DNA from: Serripes groenlandicus
Taxonomy: Eukaryota; Mollusca; Bivalvia; Cardiida; Cardiidae
Direction of reading: 5' to 3'
DNA: 64,000 nt
Assembly: GCA_031761405.1 (NCBI GenBank)
Contig: JASEVX010000011.1
Location: 42,568,076-42,632,075 of the forward strand
The notes beneath the pieces were generated by a model. The model searched no databases and was not told the origin of the DNA. It saw only the letters and a list, made by a program, of their open reading frames with translations. Below, in pieces: positions 31,700-43,509 of the stretch (position 1 is its first letter; each line of letters opens with the position of its first letter). The position numbers and the translations under genes were made by a program.

Positions 31700-32095
31700 T
31701 TAAATAATATACGCCTGGACATGGCACACTTAAAATAGATTTGTTTTGGGTGGTATAGATTTAAAGAAATGTTACGTCATAAATGATGTCATAAACTACG
31801 TCAGACTAAACTAGCAGAGAGAGAGTGCAAATCGAGTCGCACGCGCTATTTTTACCGTTCATCAAACACTTATGCAATGTCTGAAGAATTATAACGACTG
31901 CATGATTGTGACGGATTCTAAAATATGTTTTAAATATTTATTGTCCCTCATTTACCCCATCATGTATGTTTTACTCAGATCTAAACTAACGTTTTCAGAG
32001 GTAGATTCATCCAACGGTCGCACGTATATAGCTTCTTATCATCCGACTTAAATACATCGCAAGTTTATATACCCAAAATGACATATTTTAAACAT
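31700..32095. other. Upstream of the 31.6 kb exon, nothing recognised
   Basis: No TATA-like or initiator element could be assigned. Ordinary AT-rich sequence. Confidence 0.35.
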
Positions 32096-32102
32096 ATTTG
32101 TT

Positions 32103-32458
32103 TCAGGGGCGTAGCTCCCTTTAGGCACTGTAGGCACGTGCCTACACATTATTTCTCAAAATGTCCCAAAATGCAGCTGCGGCGATAGACATCTGCGTAA
32201 TGTATCGACCAGAATCAGCCTGCGCTGTCCGCGCAGACTGGTCCGGCCGACACATTCCGTCTTAGGGGGATAGATGTATAGAGTAGTGATTCCTGGAACA
32301 GAAAATTCACAGACGGCGAAAAGTGTCTATCCGGGTAGGCCTGTGTGGAATGCTCAGGCTGATCCGGGTCGATACTTTACGCAGAGTCCACAGTGTTGAT
32401 TTTCTCACGAGACGGCCTACACATTGATTATTGCAAAGCTACGCCCCTGTGTTTGACG
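32103..32458. mobile_element. Nested MITE with CAGGGGCGTAGCT ends, inverted copy
   Basis: Bounded by 'CAGGGGCGTAGCTCCCTTTA' and 'GCAAAGCTACGCCCCTG', with TGTTT on both outer sides as a possible target duplication. It contains the TCTGCGTAAAG MITE and the palindrome 'TAGGCACGTGCCTA'. It sits in or beside a reversed SINE tail ('TTTGACGCCATTTTCAACA'). Confidence 0.75.
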
Positions 32459-32544
32459 CCATTTTCAACAGTTTATAGTTACATCAGGGCCACAGTATAC
32501 TTATTTATATATCCTACTACGACTACTTTATTAGTTTAGTTTAA

Positions 32545-32740
32545 ACTTATTTGTTTTACATCTACATCGATTGTGAAACAAGCTTTCAGCTTATATTAAT
32601 CACGCTCAATGTCTGCTTCCTGGAAACTTAACCAGTACTCGCGCCGTTTTGTGTGGAAAAATCACGGGACTCGAACCAGGGACTTTGGTACTGATAACCT
32701 TGAACCCCGGATACGCTGTCGCGAAACCACAACGCTTATA
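32545..32740 (-). mobile_element. Second SINE family, minus orientation
   Basis: Reverse complement of the 20735-20915 element: 'AAACTTATTTGTTTTACATC', 'CTTAACCAGTACTCGCGCCG', 'GGGACTCGAACC'. Confidence 0.65.
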
Positions 32741-32797
32741 ATTTTGCCTGCGGTAAACTGTTAATTCAGGTATTCAACAGATCTATACGGGCGTGTT

Positions 32798-33000
32798 TCA
32801 ACCCTTTCCTTCATACACCAAATCTGCAGTAGACAACTTTGAAAAGATCTACTCAAATATATCAAATACATTTATATATGAAACTATACTTATTTAAAAC
32901 AATGTGTCAAATTGAATAATTGCTCACTTTGAGACATTACTCCTTTTTCCAAAATGAATTTCAAGAGTCGTCTACTGCTGAGAGTTCAGAAAGTGTTTAT
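32798..33000. mobile_element. TTAA-type palindromic MITE
   Basis: 'AACCCTTTCCTTCATACACC', 'CTGCAGTAGACAACTTTGAA', centre 'AATTGCTCACTTTGAGACAT', right arm 'AGTCGTCTACTGCTGAGAG'. Confidence 0.65.
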
Positions 33001-33037
33001 TTGTGGTTAATGATTAATGAAATTAGCTGGTTTCCTA

Positions 33038-33241
33038 ATATGAGTCGTCCCGCGAGAAAACCAACATTTTGGTATCTGCGTAATGTATCGATCCAGATCA
33101 GCCTGCGCAATCCGCGCAGACTGATCCAGGCCGATACATTTCGTCTCAGGGGTATAGAGGTATAGAGAAATGACTCCTGAAACAGAAAATCCACAGGAGT
33201 CTACACTGTTAGTTTTCTCGCGGGACGGCTCATATATATTT
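33038..33241. mobile_element. MITE of the TCTGCGTAAAG family, internally shortened
   Basis: Ends 'ATGAGTCGTCCCGCGAGAAA' / 'TTCTCGCGGGACGGCTCAT', flanked by ATAT-type sequence. The right subterminal section is missing. Confidence 0.75.
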
Positions 33242-33274
33242 GACAACCCTTCCTCCCGGTGAAGAACTATCTAC

Positions 33275-33528
33275 AATTCAGGCATGGTAACATACAGGTT
33301 TGTCTTTGTTTCATCGAGGTTCGATACCCGGTTGCGGCGAAATTCTTTCGGGCGATGTTTTCCATTGCCTCTCACCTCTGATCTATGTGAGAAAGTAGTC
33401 AGTGGCTTCGAAAGAATGTTGTGTAAGTACTGGTGTGGGAAAGCCAGGAAAACATGGGTAGGTGCACTGACCGCCGTGATATGACCAAAGCTGTTGAAAG
33501 CGGCGTTAAACTCCAAACAAACAAACAA
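33275..33528 (+). mobile_element. RUDI-like SINE with AAAC tail
   Basis: B box 'GAGGTTCGATACCCGG', body 'GTGTGGGAAAGCCAGGAAAA', tail 'CCGCCGTGATATGACC', 'GAAAGCGGCGTTAAACTCCA' and (AAAC)n. The A-box part is weak. Confidence 0.75.
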
Positions 33529-33639
33529 ATTGTTTCATCGACTAATTTAAGACATTGACGTTTTGTTTTACTGACACAGCAGGTAAATAATTTAATAGAC
33601 AGTTAAGTATATAAGTATGTTTGAAAAAAGTAATTCACA

Positions 33640-33812
33640 AATGAGCCGTTCCGCAAGAAAATCAACATTGTGGACTCTGCGACAAGTATCGACCCGGACC
33701 AGCCTTAGCATGCCGCGCAGGTCAACCCGGACAGGCAATTTAGCCTCCTGTGAATTTTTTGTTTCAGGAATAATTACTCTTTACCTCTATCCACCTGATA
33801 CGGAATGTGTCC
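33640..33812. mobile_element. Truncated MITE of the TCTGCGTAAAG family
   Basis: The left end 'ATGAGCCGTTCCGCAAGAAA' is intact. The right end is cut at 'CGGAATGTGTCC', where a HINE-like fragment begins. Confidence 0.7.
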
Positions 33813-34150
33813 CTTCTACCAAGATTGTAAAAATGACTCCTATCCGATGATAAACATGGCCGCCCTTGTGCGGAGCTTGTTTTCCTTATATGTATAAGCG
33901 TAACTTTAAACATCTTCTTGTCCAAATTGGCCTGATTTGGAAATTATTTGGCACAATTGTTCCTTGATTGACTTTCTACCAAGATTGTTCACAATATACC
34001 GATCCGTTAAAACATGGCCGCCAGGTGCTGGGGCATGATTTCTTTACATGTATTTTAGAGTGAAAACTTTAAAAAGCTTCTTGATGAAATGTACTACCCA
34101 GATTTTAAAAATATTTGGCACAGATGCTCATTCAGTGATCATCTACTGAG
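33812..34150 (-). mobile_element. HINE-like fragment, minus orientation
   Basis: 'CTACCAAGATTGT' (twice) and 'AAACATGGCCGCC' (twice) show about two monomers related, in reverse, to the 23.4-24.2 kb core. Confidence 0.55.
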
Positions 34151-34164
34151 TAGTATACAGAAAC

Positions 34165-37100
34165 GATTTTCCCCTTGCAACTGAAGACAGCAGTTTACGA
34201 GAAGGAATTTACCCCTGCGACTAAATCCAGAAATATACGGAAAGGAATTTCCTATTGTGACTAAAGATAGCCGTATACGAAATTTGTTTTTCACTTGCAA
34301 CTAAGGACAGCAGTATACGGAAAGGTATTTTTTCCCTGCGACTAAAGATAGAAATCTACGGAAAAGAACGGCTAAAGACAGATGTATACGCAAAGGAATT
34401 TCCAATTGCGATTAATAAAGCTGTATACAGAATTGAATTCTTTCTTGTGACTAGTATCAGCGTTATAGGGAAATGAATAACCCACTACGAAGAAAAGACA
34501 GCATTAAACGGAAAAGAATTACCCTTCCGGCTAAGTAAAGACCTCACTATACGAAACGGTATTTCCCATTGCGACTAAAGATAACAGTATACGTAAAGGA
34601 TTCCTCTTGCGACACAAGACAGCAGTATTACGATATAGCAAGTTACCCTTGAGACACAAGACAAGAGTATTACGAATATTAATTAACTCTTGTGATATAA
34701 GACAGCAGTATTACGAATATTAATTAACTCTTGTGATATAAGACAGCAGTATTACGAACATCAATTTACTCTAGTGATATAAGACAGCAGTATTACGAAC
34801 AGCAATTTACTCTAGTGATATAAGACAGCAGTATTACGAACAGCAATTTACTCCTGTGACACAAGACAGCAGTATTACAACAGCAATTTACTCCTGTGAC
34901 ACAAGACAGCAGTATTACGAACAGCAATTTACTCTAGTGATATAAGACAGCAGTATTACGAACAGCAATTTACTCTAGTGATATAAGACAGCAGTATTAC
35001 GAACAGCAATTTACTCTAGTGATATAAGACAGCAGTATTACAACAGCAATTTACTCTAGTGATATAAGACAGCAGTATTACGAACATCAATTTACTCTAG
35101 TGATATAAGACAGCTGTATTACGAACAGCAATTTACTCTAGTGGTATAAGACAGCAGTATTACGAACAGCAATTTACTCCTGTGAAACAAGACAGCAGTA
35201 TTACAACAGCAATTTACTCCTGTGACACAAGACAGCAGTATTACAACAGCAATTTACTCTAGTGATATAAGACAGCAGTATTACGAACATCAATTTACTC
35301 TAGTGATATAAGACAGCAGTATTACGAACAGCAATTTACTCTAGTGATATAAGACAGCAGTATTACGAACAGCAATTTACTCCTGTGACACAAGACAGCA
35401 GTATTACAACAGCAATTTACTCTAGTGACAAAAGACAGCAGTATTACAACAGCAATTTACTCTAGTGACATAAGACAGCAGTATTACGAACAGCAATTTA
35501 CTCTAGTGACAAAAGACAGCAGTATTACAACAGCAATTTACTCTAGTGACATAAGACAGCAGTATTACAACAGCAATTTCCCCTTGTGACACAAGACTGC
35601 AGTATTACGCACAGCAATTTACTCTATTGACATAAGACAGCAGTATTACGCACAGCAATTTACCATTGTGATATAAGACGGCATTATTATGCACAGCAAT
35701 TTACCATTGTGACATAAGACGGCAGTATTACGAACAGCAGTTTACTCTAGTGACATAAGACAACAGTATTACAAAAGCAATTTACTTAAGTGACATAAGA
35801 CAGCAGTATAACAACAGCAATTTACTCTAGTGACATAAGACAGCAGTATTACTCACATCAATGTACCATTGTGACATAAGACGGCAGTATTATGCACAGC
35901 AATTTACCATTGTGACATAAGACAGCAGTATTACACACAGCAATTTACCATTGTGACATAAGACGGCAGTATTATGCACAGCAATTTACCATTGTGACAT
36001 AAGACGGCAGTATTACGCACAGCAATTTACTCTAGTGACATAAGACGGCAGTATTACGAACAGCAATTTACTCTAGTGACATAAGACAGCAGTATTACAA
36101 CAGCAATTTACTCTAGTGACATAAGACAGCAGTATTACAACAGCAATATACTCTAGTGACATAAGACAGCAGTATTACGCACAGCAATTGACCATTGTGA
36201 CATAAGACGGCAGTATTACGAACATCAATTTACTCTAGTGACATAAGACAGCACTAGTGACATAAGACAGCAGTATTACGCACAGCAATTTACCATTGTG
36301 ACATAAGACGGCAGTATTATGCACAGCAAGTCCCTCTTGCGACATACGACAGCAGTATTATGCACAGCAATTTACCCTTGTGGCACAAGACATCAGTATT
36401 TACGAACAGTTAATGCCCATAAAACGGAAGTATTATGCACAGCAAGTTCCCCGTGTGACACAGGCCAAGACGGCAGTATAACGTACATTTATTTACCATT
36501 GACACAAGACAGCAGTTTTACGAACAGTAATTACCCCATTGTGACATAAGATGACAGTATTATGCAAAGCAAGTTCCTCTTGCGACACAAGACAGCAGTA
36601 TTACGAACAGCAAGTTCCTATTGTTACTCAAGACAACATATAATGAACAGCAATTTACCATCGCGACACAAGACAACAGTATTACGAACAGCAAGTTTCT
36701 ATTGTGACACAAGACAGCAGTATTACGAACAGCAAGTTCCTATTGTGACTCAAGACAGCAGTATTACGAACAGCAAGTTCCTATTGTGACTCAAGACAAC
36801 ATATAATGAACAGCAATTTACCATCGCGACACAAGACAGCAGTATTACGAACAGCAAATTCCTATTGTGACTCAAGACAACATATAATGAACAGCAATCT
36901 ACCATCACGACACAAGACAGCAGTATTACGAACAGAAAATTCCTATTGTGACTCAAGACAACATATAATGAACAGCAATTTACCATCGCGACACAAGACA
37001 GCAGTATTACGAACAGCAAATTCCTATTGTGACTCAAGACAACATATAATGAACAGCAATTTACCATCGCGACACAAGACAACAGTATTACGAACAGCAA

Positions 37101-37540
37101 GTTCATATTGTGACTCAAGACAACATATTATGAACAGCAATTTACCATCGCGACACAAGGCAACAGTATTACGAACAGCAAGTTCCTATTGTGACACAAG
37201 ACAACATATCATGAACAGTAAGTTCATATTCAATATTATGAACAGCAATTTACCATCGTGACACAAGACAACAGTATTACGAACAGCAATTTACTCTTGT
37301 GACACAATGCAGCAGTATTACGAACAACAATTTACCCTGGCGACACAAGACAGTAGTATTACAGAAAGTAAGTCCCCCTTGTGACAGAAGACGGCAGTAT
37401 TACGAACAGCAATGTCCCCTTGCGAAACAAGACGGCTGTATTACGACAACCATTTGCCCTTGTGACACAAGACAGCAGTATTACGAACAGCAATTTCCTC
37501 TTGTGACACAAGACAGCAGTATTACGGAATGCCCTCCCTT
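34165..37540 (+). repeat. 41-bp satellite array, about 80 units
   Basis: Typical unit: 'AGCAATTTACTCTAGTGATA' plus 'TAAGACAGCAGTATTACGAA' plus C. The left edge (34165-34640) is an older, diverged form ('GGAATTTCCC', 'GCGACTAAAGA'). From about 36640 to 37200 the period doubles to an 81-bp two-unit repeat. There are no spacers, so this is not CRISPR. Confidence 0.95.
36640..37200 (+). repeat. 81-bp higher-order repeat inside the satellite
   Basis: Alternates a 'TTTACCATCGCGACACAAGA' unit with a 'TTCCTATTGTGACTCAAGAC' unit carrying 'AACATATAATGAAC'. Because 81 is 27 codons, both strands stay open for over 120 codons. This is a by-product of the period. Confidence 0.85.
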
Positions 37541-37544
37541 TTGC

Positions 37545-38016
37545 GACATCAATATTTTTATAACATCTGTAGATTGTGTAAAGAATCATAAACTTTTAGG
37601 CATAAATATAGATAACAATCTTTCCTATGTCAAACACGTAGACAGTGTATGTCACTCAATTACTTCAAAAATCGCTCTTCTTAGACGGATTAAACCTTAC
37701 CTTTCAATACAATATCGGAAAATGTATTATAATGCATACATTCTGCCTGTCATTGATTATTGTTTAACTATTTGGGGTAATGCACCAAAAGTACAACTTA
37801 ATAGCATCCTCAAACTTCAAAAGTCTGCTGCACGAATAATTCTAGATAAACCCTATGACTCGCCATCCAAACCATTATTTGAGGAATTGGAATGGTTGAA
37901 TTAATTGTTTCATCATTGTATGTTTCTTTATGAAATTCTTTATGATTGTAAAATAGCCAATGGCTAAATGAGTCACCATCTATAAATAAAGTATTATTAT
38001 TATTATTATTATTATT
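37545..38016 (+). mobile_element. 5'-truncated non-LTR retrotransposon, RT C-terminal end
   Basis: Encodes the C-terminal part of a Jockey/CR1-type reverse transcriptase: 'KLLGINIDNNLSYVKHVD', 'KIALLRRIKPYLS', 'ILPVIDYCLTIWG', 'LQKSAARIILDKPYDSPS', ending at TAA 37902-37904. About 90 bp of 3' UTR follows, then an (ATT)n tail. It sits inside the satellite, which resumes right after the tail, a typical 5'-truncated retrotransposition product. Confidence 0.85.
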
Positions 38017-38250
38017 TCAAACAGCAATTTACCCGTGCAATACAAGACAATAGTCGTACGGGAAGGGATACTCCTTACGAAAAAAGGAAAGCAGTATTAC
38101 ACAAAGGAATTCTCCTTGCGACGCAAGACGAATGTATACGGAGAGACACTGGCCCTTTGCGACACAATATATCAGTTTAACATAAAGGAACGTCCCTTAT
38201 GGCACGAGACAACAGTAAATGGAAAGAAAAACTACACAGTAGTATTCGGA
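38017..38250 (+). repeat. Degenerate right-hand part of the satellite
   Basis: Diverged units with 'GCAATTTACCCGTGCAATAC', 'TTGCGACGCAAGAC' and 'TTTGCGACACAAT' continue the array beyond the retrotransposon insertion. Confidence 0.65.
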
Positions 38251-38289
38251 AAGGCATTTCTGTAGCAAGCCGTGTAACCATGTATGCGT

Positions 38290-38590
38290 TTGAATATCTC
38301 TATCGTACAGCGATATATCTCTTGCTTAGAGAGATCTCTCTATTTCACAGTGACATTTCTCTTTCTTTACAGAGATATCGCTCTATCTTGCAGGGAAATA
38401 TGTCAGAAAGTAGGGAAGTATCCCTTAATGGAACATACATGTACAACACTCCTTCTGAGAGATATCTCTTTATTTAAGATAGATATCACTTACTTAGAGA
38501 GATATAGCTCTTTATTTAAGATAGATATCACTTACTTAGAGAGATATATCTCCTTAAGCACGTTAATACAAAATAGAAAGATATATCTTT
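38290..38590. repeat. AGAGATAT-rich simple repeat with local duplications
   Basis: A 45-bp block ('TTTAAGATAGATATCACTTA', 'CTTAGAGAGATATA') occurs twice in tandem (38470-38560). Earlier words such as 'GAGAGATCTCTC' and 'AGAGATATCGCTC' are locally self-complementary. Non-coding in appearance. Confidence 0.6.
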
Positions 38591-39535
38591 GAACTGCTCC
38601 CCAGTATTTGAATTGTTTCATGTATTGTCCCGAAGACGATAGGCGGCTCGAAGTCACTTCGGGTCATTAGGACCAAACTGTAAATGCACTGGTTAATCTT
38701 GATCGACATAGATTTAAAAAAAAACATAATAGCTTGCCTTTTCAGAGCATTGCTCAGATATTCATAACAAGTTGACAGTACAAAATTACATTATAATATC
38801 TTGTTGTTTATACAATTTTAGAAATGTGATGATATATTTAAAGAGCACATTTATAACTATATATTAACCCATTACTTCACAGAGACGATAGTTGACACCT
38901 GCCATCGAACATGACTTTTAAAACATTGCAATAAAAGGTTAAATTACTCAAAACGAGCAATTTCACCTTTTATTGCAATATTTTAAACTTTCTATCTATA
39001 TAAATCTTTGAGTTTTCTAGATTGTTGAACATGTTTGTCTGCTGATTGTAAAGCTGGCGACCTTTGGAAAGTCATGTGAAGTAACGGGTTAAAGCCCTCC
39101 AAAATACTCAAACAATGTCTTGTAAGTGGGTGAAGACATTGATTTGTATTACCCAACTTTGTGCACCGATACATGGGTTCATATAATGTTTCATGATGTT
39201 AACCGAAAAAAATCATTTCTACCATGCTTTCTTGTTTATTTACATTAATTGATTAATACATACATTATAAACGTTAATGGAACGGTTATGCTACTTATAT
39301 AGTCATAAGTGACGTCTACTGTAGAACGTTCACAATGTAAAAGATGACTTTAAGTTTCAAGAAGAAAAATCGTGCATTCGTTTGACAAAACTGTTCTAAG
39401 TATAACGGTATCCCTCTTATTTAGAGGGATACCACACTACATTATATGGACAGAGATATCTTTCAAAAAAAATAAATATATATATACATTCATCTTCCGA
39501 TATAAGACATCAGCATTACGGAAATAATTTTACCC
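38591..39535. other. Spacer between the two satellite arrays
   Basis: AT-rich sequence containing a palindromic MITE core at about 38900-38985 ('ATTGCAATAAAAGGT' / 'ACCTTTTATTGCAAT'). Otherwise nothing recognised. Confidence 0.45.
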
Positions 39536-39539
39536 TTGT

Positions 39540-40935
39540 TACACAATACAGATGAACTTCGGAGAGGAATTGCCCTTACGACACTGTACAACAGTAAACG
39601 GTAATCCATTTACCCTTACGACACTGTACAACAATAAACGATAATTCATTTACCCTTACGACACTGTACAACAGCTAACAGTAATCCATTTACCCTTACG
39701 ACACTGTAATACAATAAACGGTAATCCATTTACCCTTACGACACTGTACAACAATAAACGATAATCCATTTACCCTTACGATACTGTACAACAGCTAATG
39801 TTAATCCATTTACCCTTACGACACTGCACAACAGTAAACGGTAATCCATTTACCCTTACGATACTGTACAACAGCTAACGGTAATCCATTTACCCTTACG
39901 ACACTGTACAACAGTAAACGGTAATCCATTTACCCTTACGATGCTGTACAACAGCTAACGGTAATCCATTTACCCCTACGACACTGCACAACAGTAAACG
40001 GTAATACATTTACCCTTACGATACTGTACAACAGTAAACGGTAATCCATTTACCCTTACGACACTGTACAACAGTAAACGGTTATCAATTTACCCTTACG
40101 ACAATGTACAACAGTAAACGGTAATCCATTTACCCTTACGATACTGTACAACAGTAAACGGTAATCCATTTACCCTTACGATACTGTACAACAGTTAACG
40201 GTAATCCATTTACCCTTACGACACTGCACAACAGTAAACGGTTATCCATTTACCCTTACGATACTGTACAACAGTTAACGGTAATCCATTTACCCTTACG
40301 ACACTGCACAACAGTAAACGGTAATCCATTTACCCTTACGATACTGTACAACAGCTAACGGTAATCCATTTACCCTTACGACACTGTACAACAGTAAACG
40401 GTAATCCATTTACCCGTACGACACTGCACAACAGTAAACGGTAATCAATTTACTCTTACGACACTGTACAACAGTTAACGGTAATCCATTTACCCTTACG
40501 ACACTGTACAACAGTAAACGGTAATCAATTTACCCTTACGACACTGTACAACAGTAAACGGTAATCCATTTACCCTTACGATACTGTACAACAGTAAACG
40601 GTAATCAATTTACCCTTACGACACTGTACAACAGTTAACGGTAATCCATTTACCCTTACGACACTGCACAACAGTAAACGGTAATCAATTTACCCTTACG
40701 ATACTGTACAACAGTAAACGGTAATCCATTTATCCTTACGACACTGTACAACAGTAAACGGTAATCAATTTACCCTTACGACACTGTACAACAGTAAACG
40801 GTAATCCATTTATCCTTACGACACTGTACAACAGTAAACGGTAATCCATTTACCCTTACGACACTGTACAACAATTAACGGTAATCAATGTACCCTTCGG
40901 ACACTAGACAACAGTTAACGGTAATCAATTTGGTT
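39540..40935 (+). repeat. 40-bp satellite array, about 34 units
   Basis: Unit: 'ACTGTACAACAGTAAACGGT' plus 'AATCCATTTACCCTTACGAC'. Highly regular, with local variants (AGTAAACG, AGCTAACG, AGTTAACG). The diverged edge units resemble the 41-bp satellite, so the two arrays probably share an ancestor. Confidence 0.95.
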
Positions 40936-40939
40936 ACTC

Positions 40940-42650
40940 TGCTCCCAAATAGTTAATTATGCAGGCATATTTATCACGAGCGATCGTTTATTTTTCAAAA
41001 GTATTGCTCGCCAGTTCGATTATTCTGTATGACGAGGGTTAATAAAGAATATCAACATATTGTTATCTAATTTTAATAATAATTACGTTCTTTCTAAAGC
41101 TCCTCACATCATGGAAGATTTAATAGAGTTGATTGCTACCTTTGTTAAACAACATTCGATCCTGAGATTAAATGTTTAGCTGACACTCCCTCTTTGTATT
41201 GGCTTTTAGTTTTTCTTATTATATTTCATATTGTAACCCATTTCTATTAATCCGAACCAGAAGTTTTTAAACGCATCTACAGGAGTATATTTATGATGGA
41301 ATTATGGAGGGAAGAGAGAACATTGATAAGGGAGCGATGTCTACTTGTCTTAAAATATGACCCCTACTCAAATCTACATGTATACTGCTATTGTTCAGGT
41401 CATAACATTTTTCCTTGGTTAATAACAAACCAATGGCTAATTCAAATAATGGCAATTGAGTCAGATCAGATAAATCATGGTTACCATCTATGTTTACGCA
41501 CACTGTAGACCTGGATGTGTATGCGCATATATGTGTACAGGGACGTAGATCTTATCTACGTCCCTGAAGCAAAATTAACTCATCTTGTATGTTTAATATA
41601 CTGAAACAAAGACCAATGCAAAACAATACTTTACTTGAATACTTGGAACATCTAGTTGTCTGAGCTACATTGCGATGCAATCTGCATGTGTAATTCACAA
41701 ACATTCATAATTAAATTCAATGTCCAACACCGTTTGACATACCATATCTTGCGCGCGGGCGTTCTCCGACAATATTGATAAATAAAGCTTTACCTTGGAG
41801 AATGATAATCCTATTTATACATTCACATACGTGTAGATAAAGAAAATTATAGTAAATCCATATACGATTTTATATTGATTTACCAAATCAAACTAAATCT
41901 TTTTATATGACACAAATTTCATTTCAATATAACCATTAATGTTGGCGTGTAAAGGGGTTAAAAGTATATGACGCAGATGTGACAGATGAAAACGTGTGAT
42001 ATATTTTCTGTTGGTTGTCAGGCTGATCGAACGACGGTGACTGGCAAATAGATCAAAGGTAACGAGATTCGGCTTGAAACTTGTTTATATCCGTTTTCAA
42101 TAGATATATGTCGGAAGATATTAATTTGTATCCGCTCTAAATCCTTAAGATATTAGAACAAAGTAAAAAAGATAACTCAAAGTCTATATGATCAAAGATC
42201 TATATAAAAAAAACATAGGCAAAAGGCAGTGTAGATTGAAATAACCGTGCGTTTTCACGCAGGCAAATCTAAATCAGCATTGTCTACTCCTTATACTTTT
42301 TTAGAGAGGCTTCAAAGAAATTTCTTCCTTCTATGTACAACTGTAGTGGATAGCATGGATGTGCGTGCTGATCTATATATATACTTGTAGCAAATGCCAT
42401 AACGTGTACAGCTCGCGAAATGGCTTTATGCCGAAAGGCGAGGGTAAATAAACCCATATGACGACGCTATAACGTTGGGTTTTCTTAAGCATGATTGTCT
42501 GCTGTGTTGAGATAGGAGAATTGGTCGCCGTAATATGACTGAACAAGTGTTGACGTTTTATCCCAAATAATTAACATCGAGCATGGCTAAAATAATATGA
42601 TAAAATGCTTATTTTGGAAGTAAACAGAAACTCTTTTCAAACCAATTAAT
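40940..42650. other. Mostly unique AT-rich sequence, no gene seen
   Basis: The only structure noted is a hairpin at 41538-41566 (CAGGGACGTAGAT-CTT-ATCTACGTCCCTG), whose arm resembles the CAGGGGCGTAGC end of the nested MITEs. Overlapping frames at 41291-41508 on both strands carry no motif. Confidence 0.4.
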
Positions 42651-42659
42651 TCAGAGTAG

Positions 42660-42938
42660 GGCTTTCAAATATATATCGGAGGCTGTCAATCCAGGGGTTG
42701 TGAGTTCGAATCCCGGCTCGGCCAACTTTCTTTCCGACGATTGACAAAAGTGAATACGACATGCATTATTCGAGTTCCACTAATGGGCTACGTGGAAAAG
42801 CAGCCAGTTGCTTGGGAAGATTGTTGTGTGGAGTACTGGTGTGAGCAAAACAGGAAATGCATGAGTAGGTGAACTGGCCGCCGTGATATAACTGAGAAAT
42901 TGTTAAAACGGCGTTAAACCCCAATCAATCAATCAAAT
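42660..42938 (+). mobile_element. tRNA-derived SINE, head truncated
   Basis: 'GAGTTCGAATCCCGGCTCGG', 'AAGCAGCCAGTTGCTTGG', 'GTAGGTGAACTGGCCGCCGT' and the tail 'CGGCGTTAAACCCCAATCAA' with (TCAA)n. The A-box half is missing. Confidence 0.8.
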
Positions 42939-43195
42939 TGATATCAATAGTCTGCATGTTTAAAATAATTGTATTGGAATGAAATCTAGGCCCTGTTTCT
43001 GGTTTATTTTTATTTACGTTTACCAATCTATGCCAGTATCATAAACCTCGAACCTGTCCGGTTAAAACGAAGCTATTGTCTACAAATGAAGTCAGGTGGA
43101 ATTGTTTTAAGTACATATTTTACGGGTGTGTCTTTGTTGAAAATGTCATGACTTAAGTTATCATAATAATACCGGTTTGACATTAATTAATCTTT

Positions 43196-43420
43196 TAACC
43201 CTTTCCCTCATACAACATATCTGCAGCAGACGTCTTTGAAAAGATCTATGAAAACTCATGGAAAATCTCTTTAAAATAGGGAATAATTACTGAACAAAGT
43301 TGAAAACATTGTGACAAGATGACGAATTGCTCATCATGAGACATTTCTCCTTTTGTCACAATATTAGTAACAATCAAAATGATAAACCCGAGTTGTGCTC
43401 GAAAAGGTGTTAAACACTTA
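43196..43420. mobile_element. TTAA-type palindromic MITE
   Basis: Starts TTAACCCTTTCCCTCATAC, centre 'GAATTGCTCATCATGAGACA' and 'CTCCTTTTGTCACAAT', right end 'CGAAAAGGTGTTAA'. TTAA at both ends suggests a piggyBac-type target. Confidence 0.7.
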
Positions 43421-43509
43421 TTAAAATGATATCCGCAGTTTGACATAAATGTGTTAATGATTACTGACAGGCAATTACGCTGCTCGCAAAATGGCTTCAG
43501 TTGCGATCA

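Noticed and set aside
36750..37261. Overlapping 122- and 151-codon frames on opposite strands
   Set aside because: Both are products of the 81-bp satellite period.
34165..40935. Possible CRISPR arrays
   Set aside because: Units are contiguous with no variable spacers and the DNA is eukaryotic; these are satellites.
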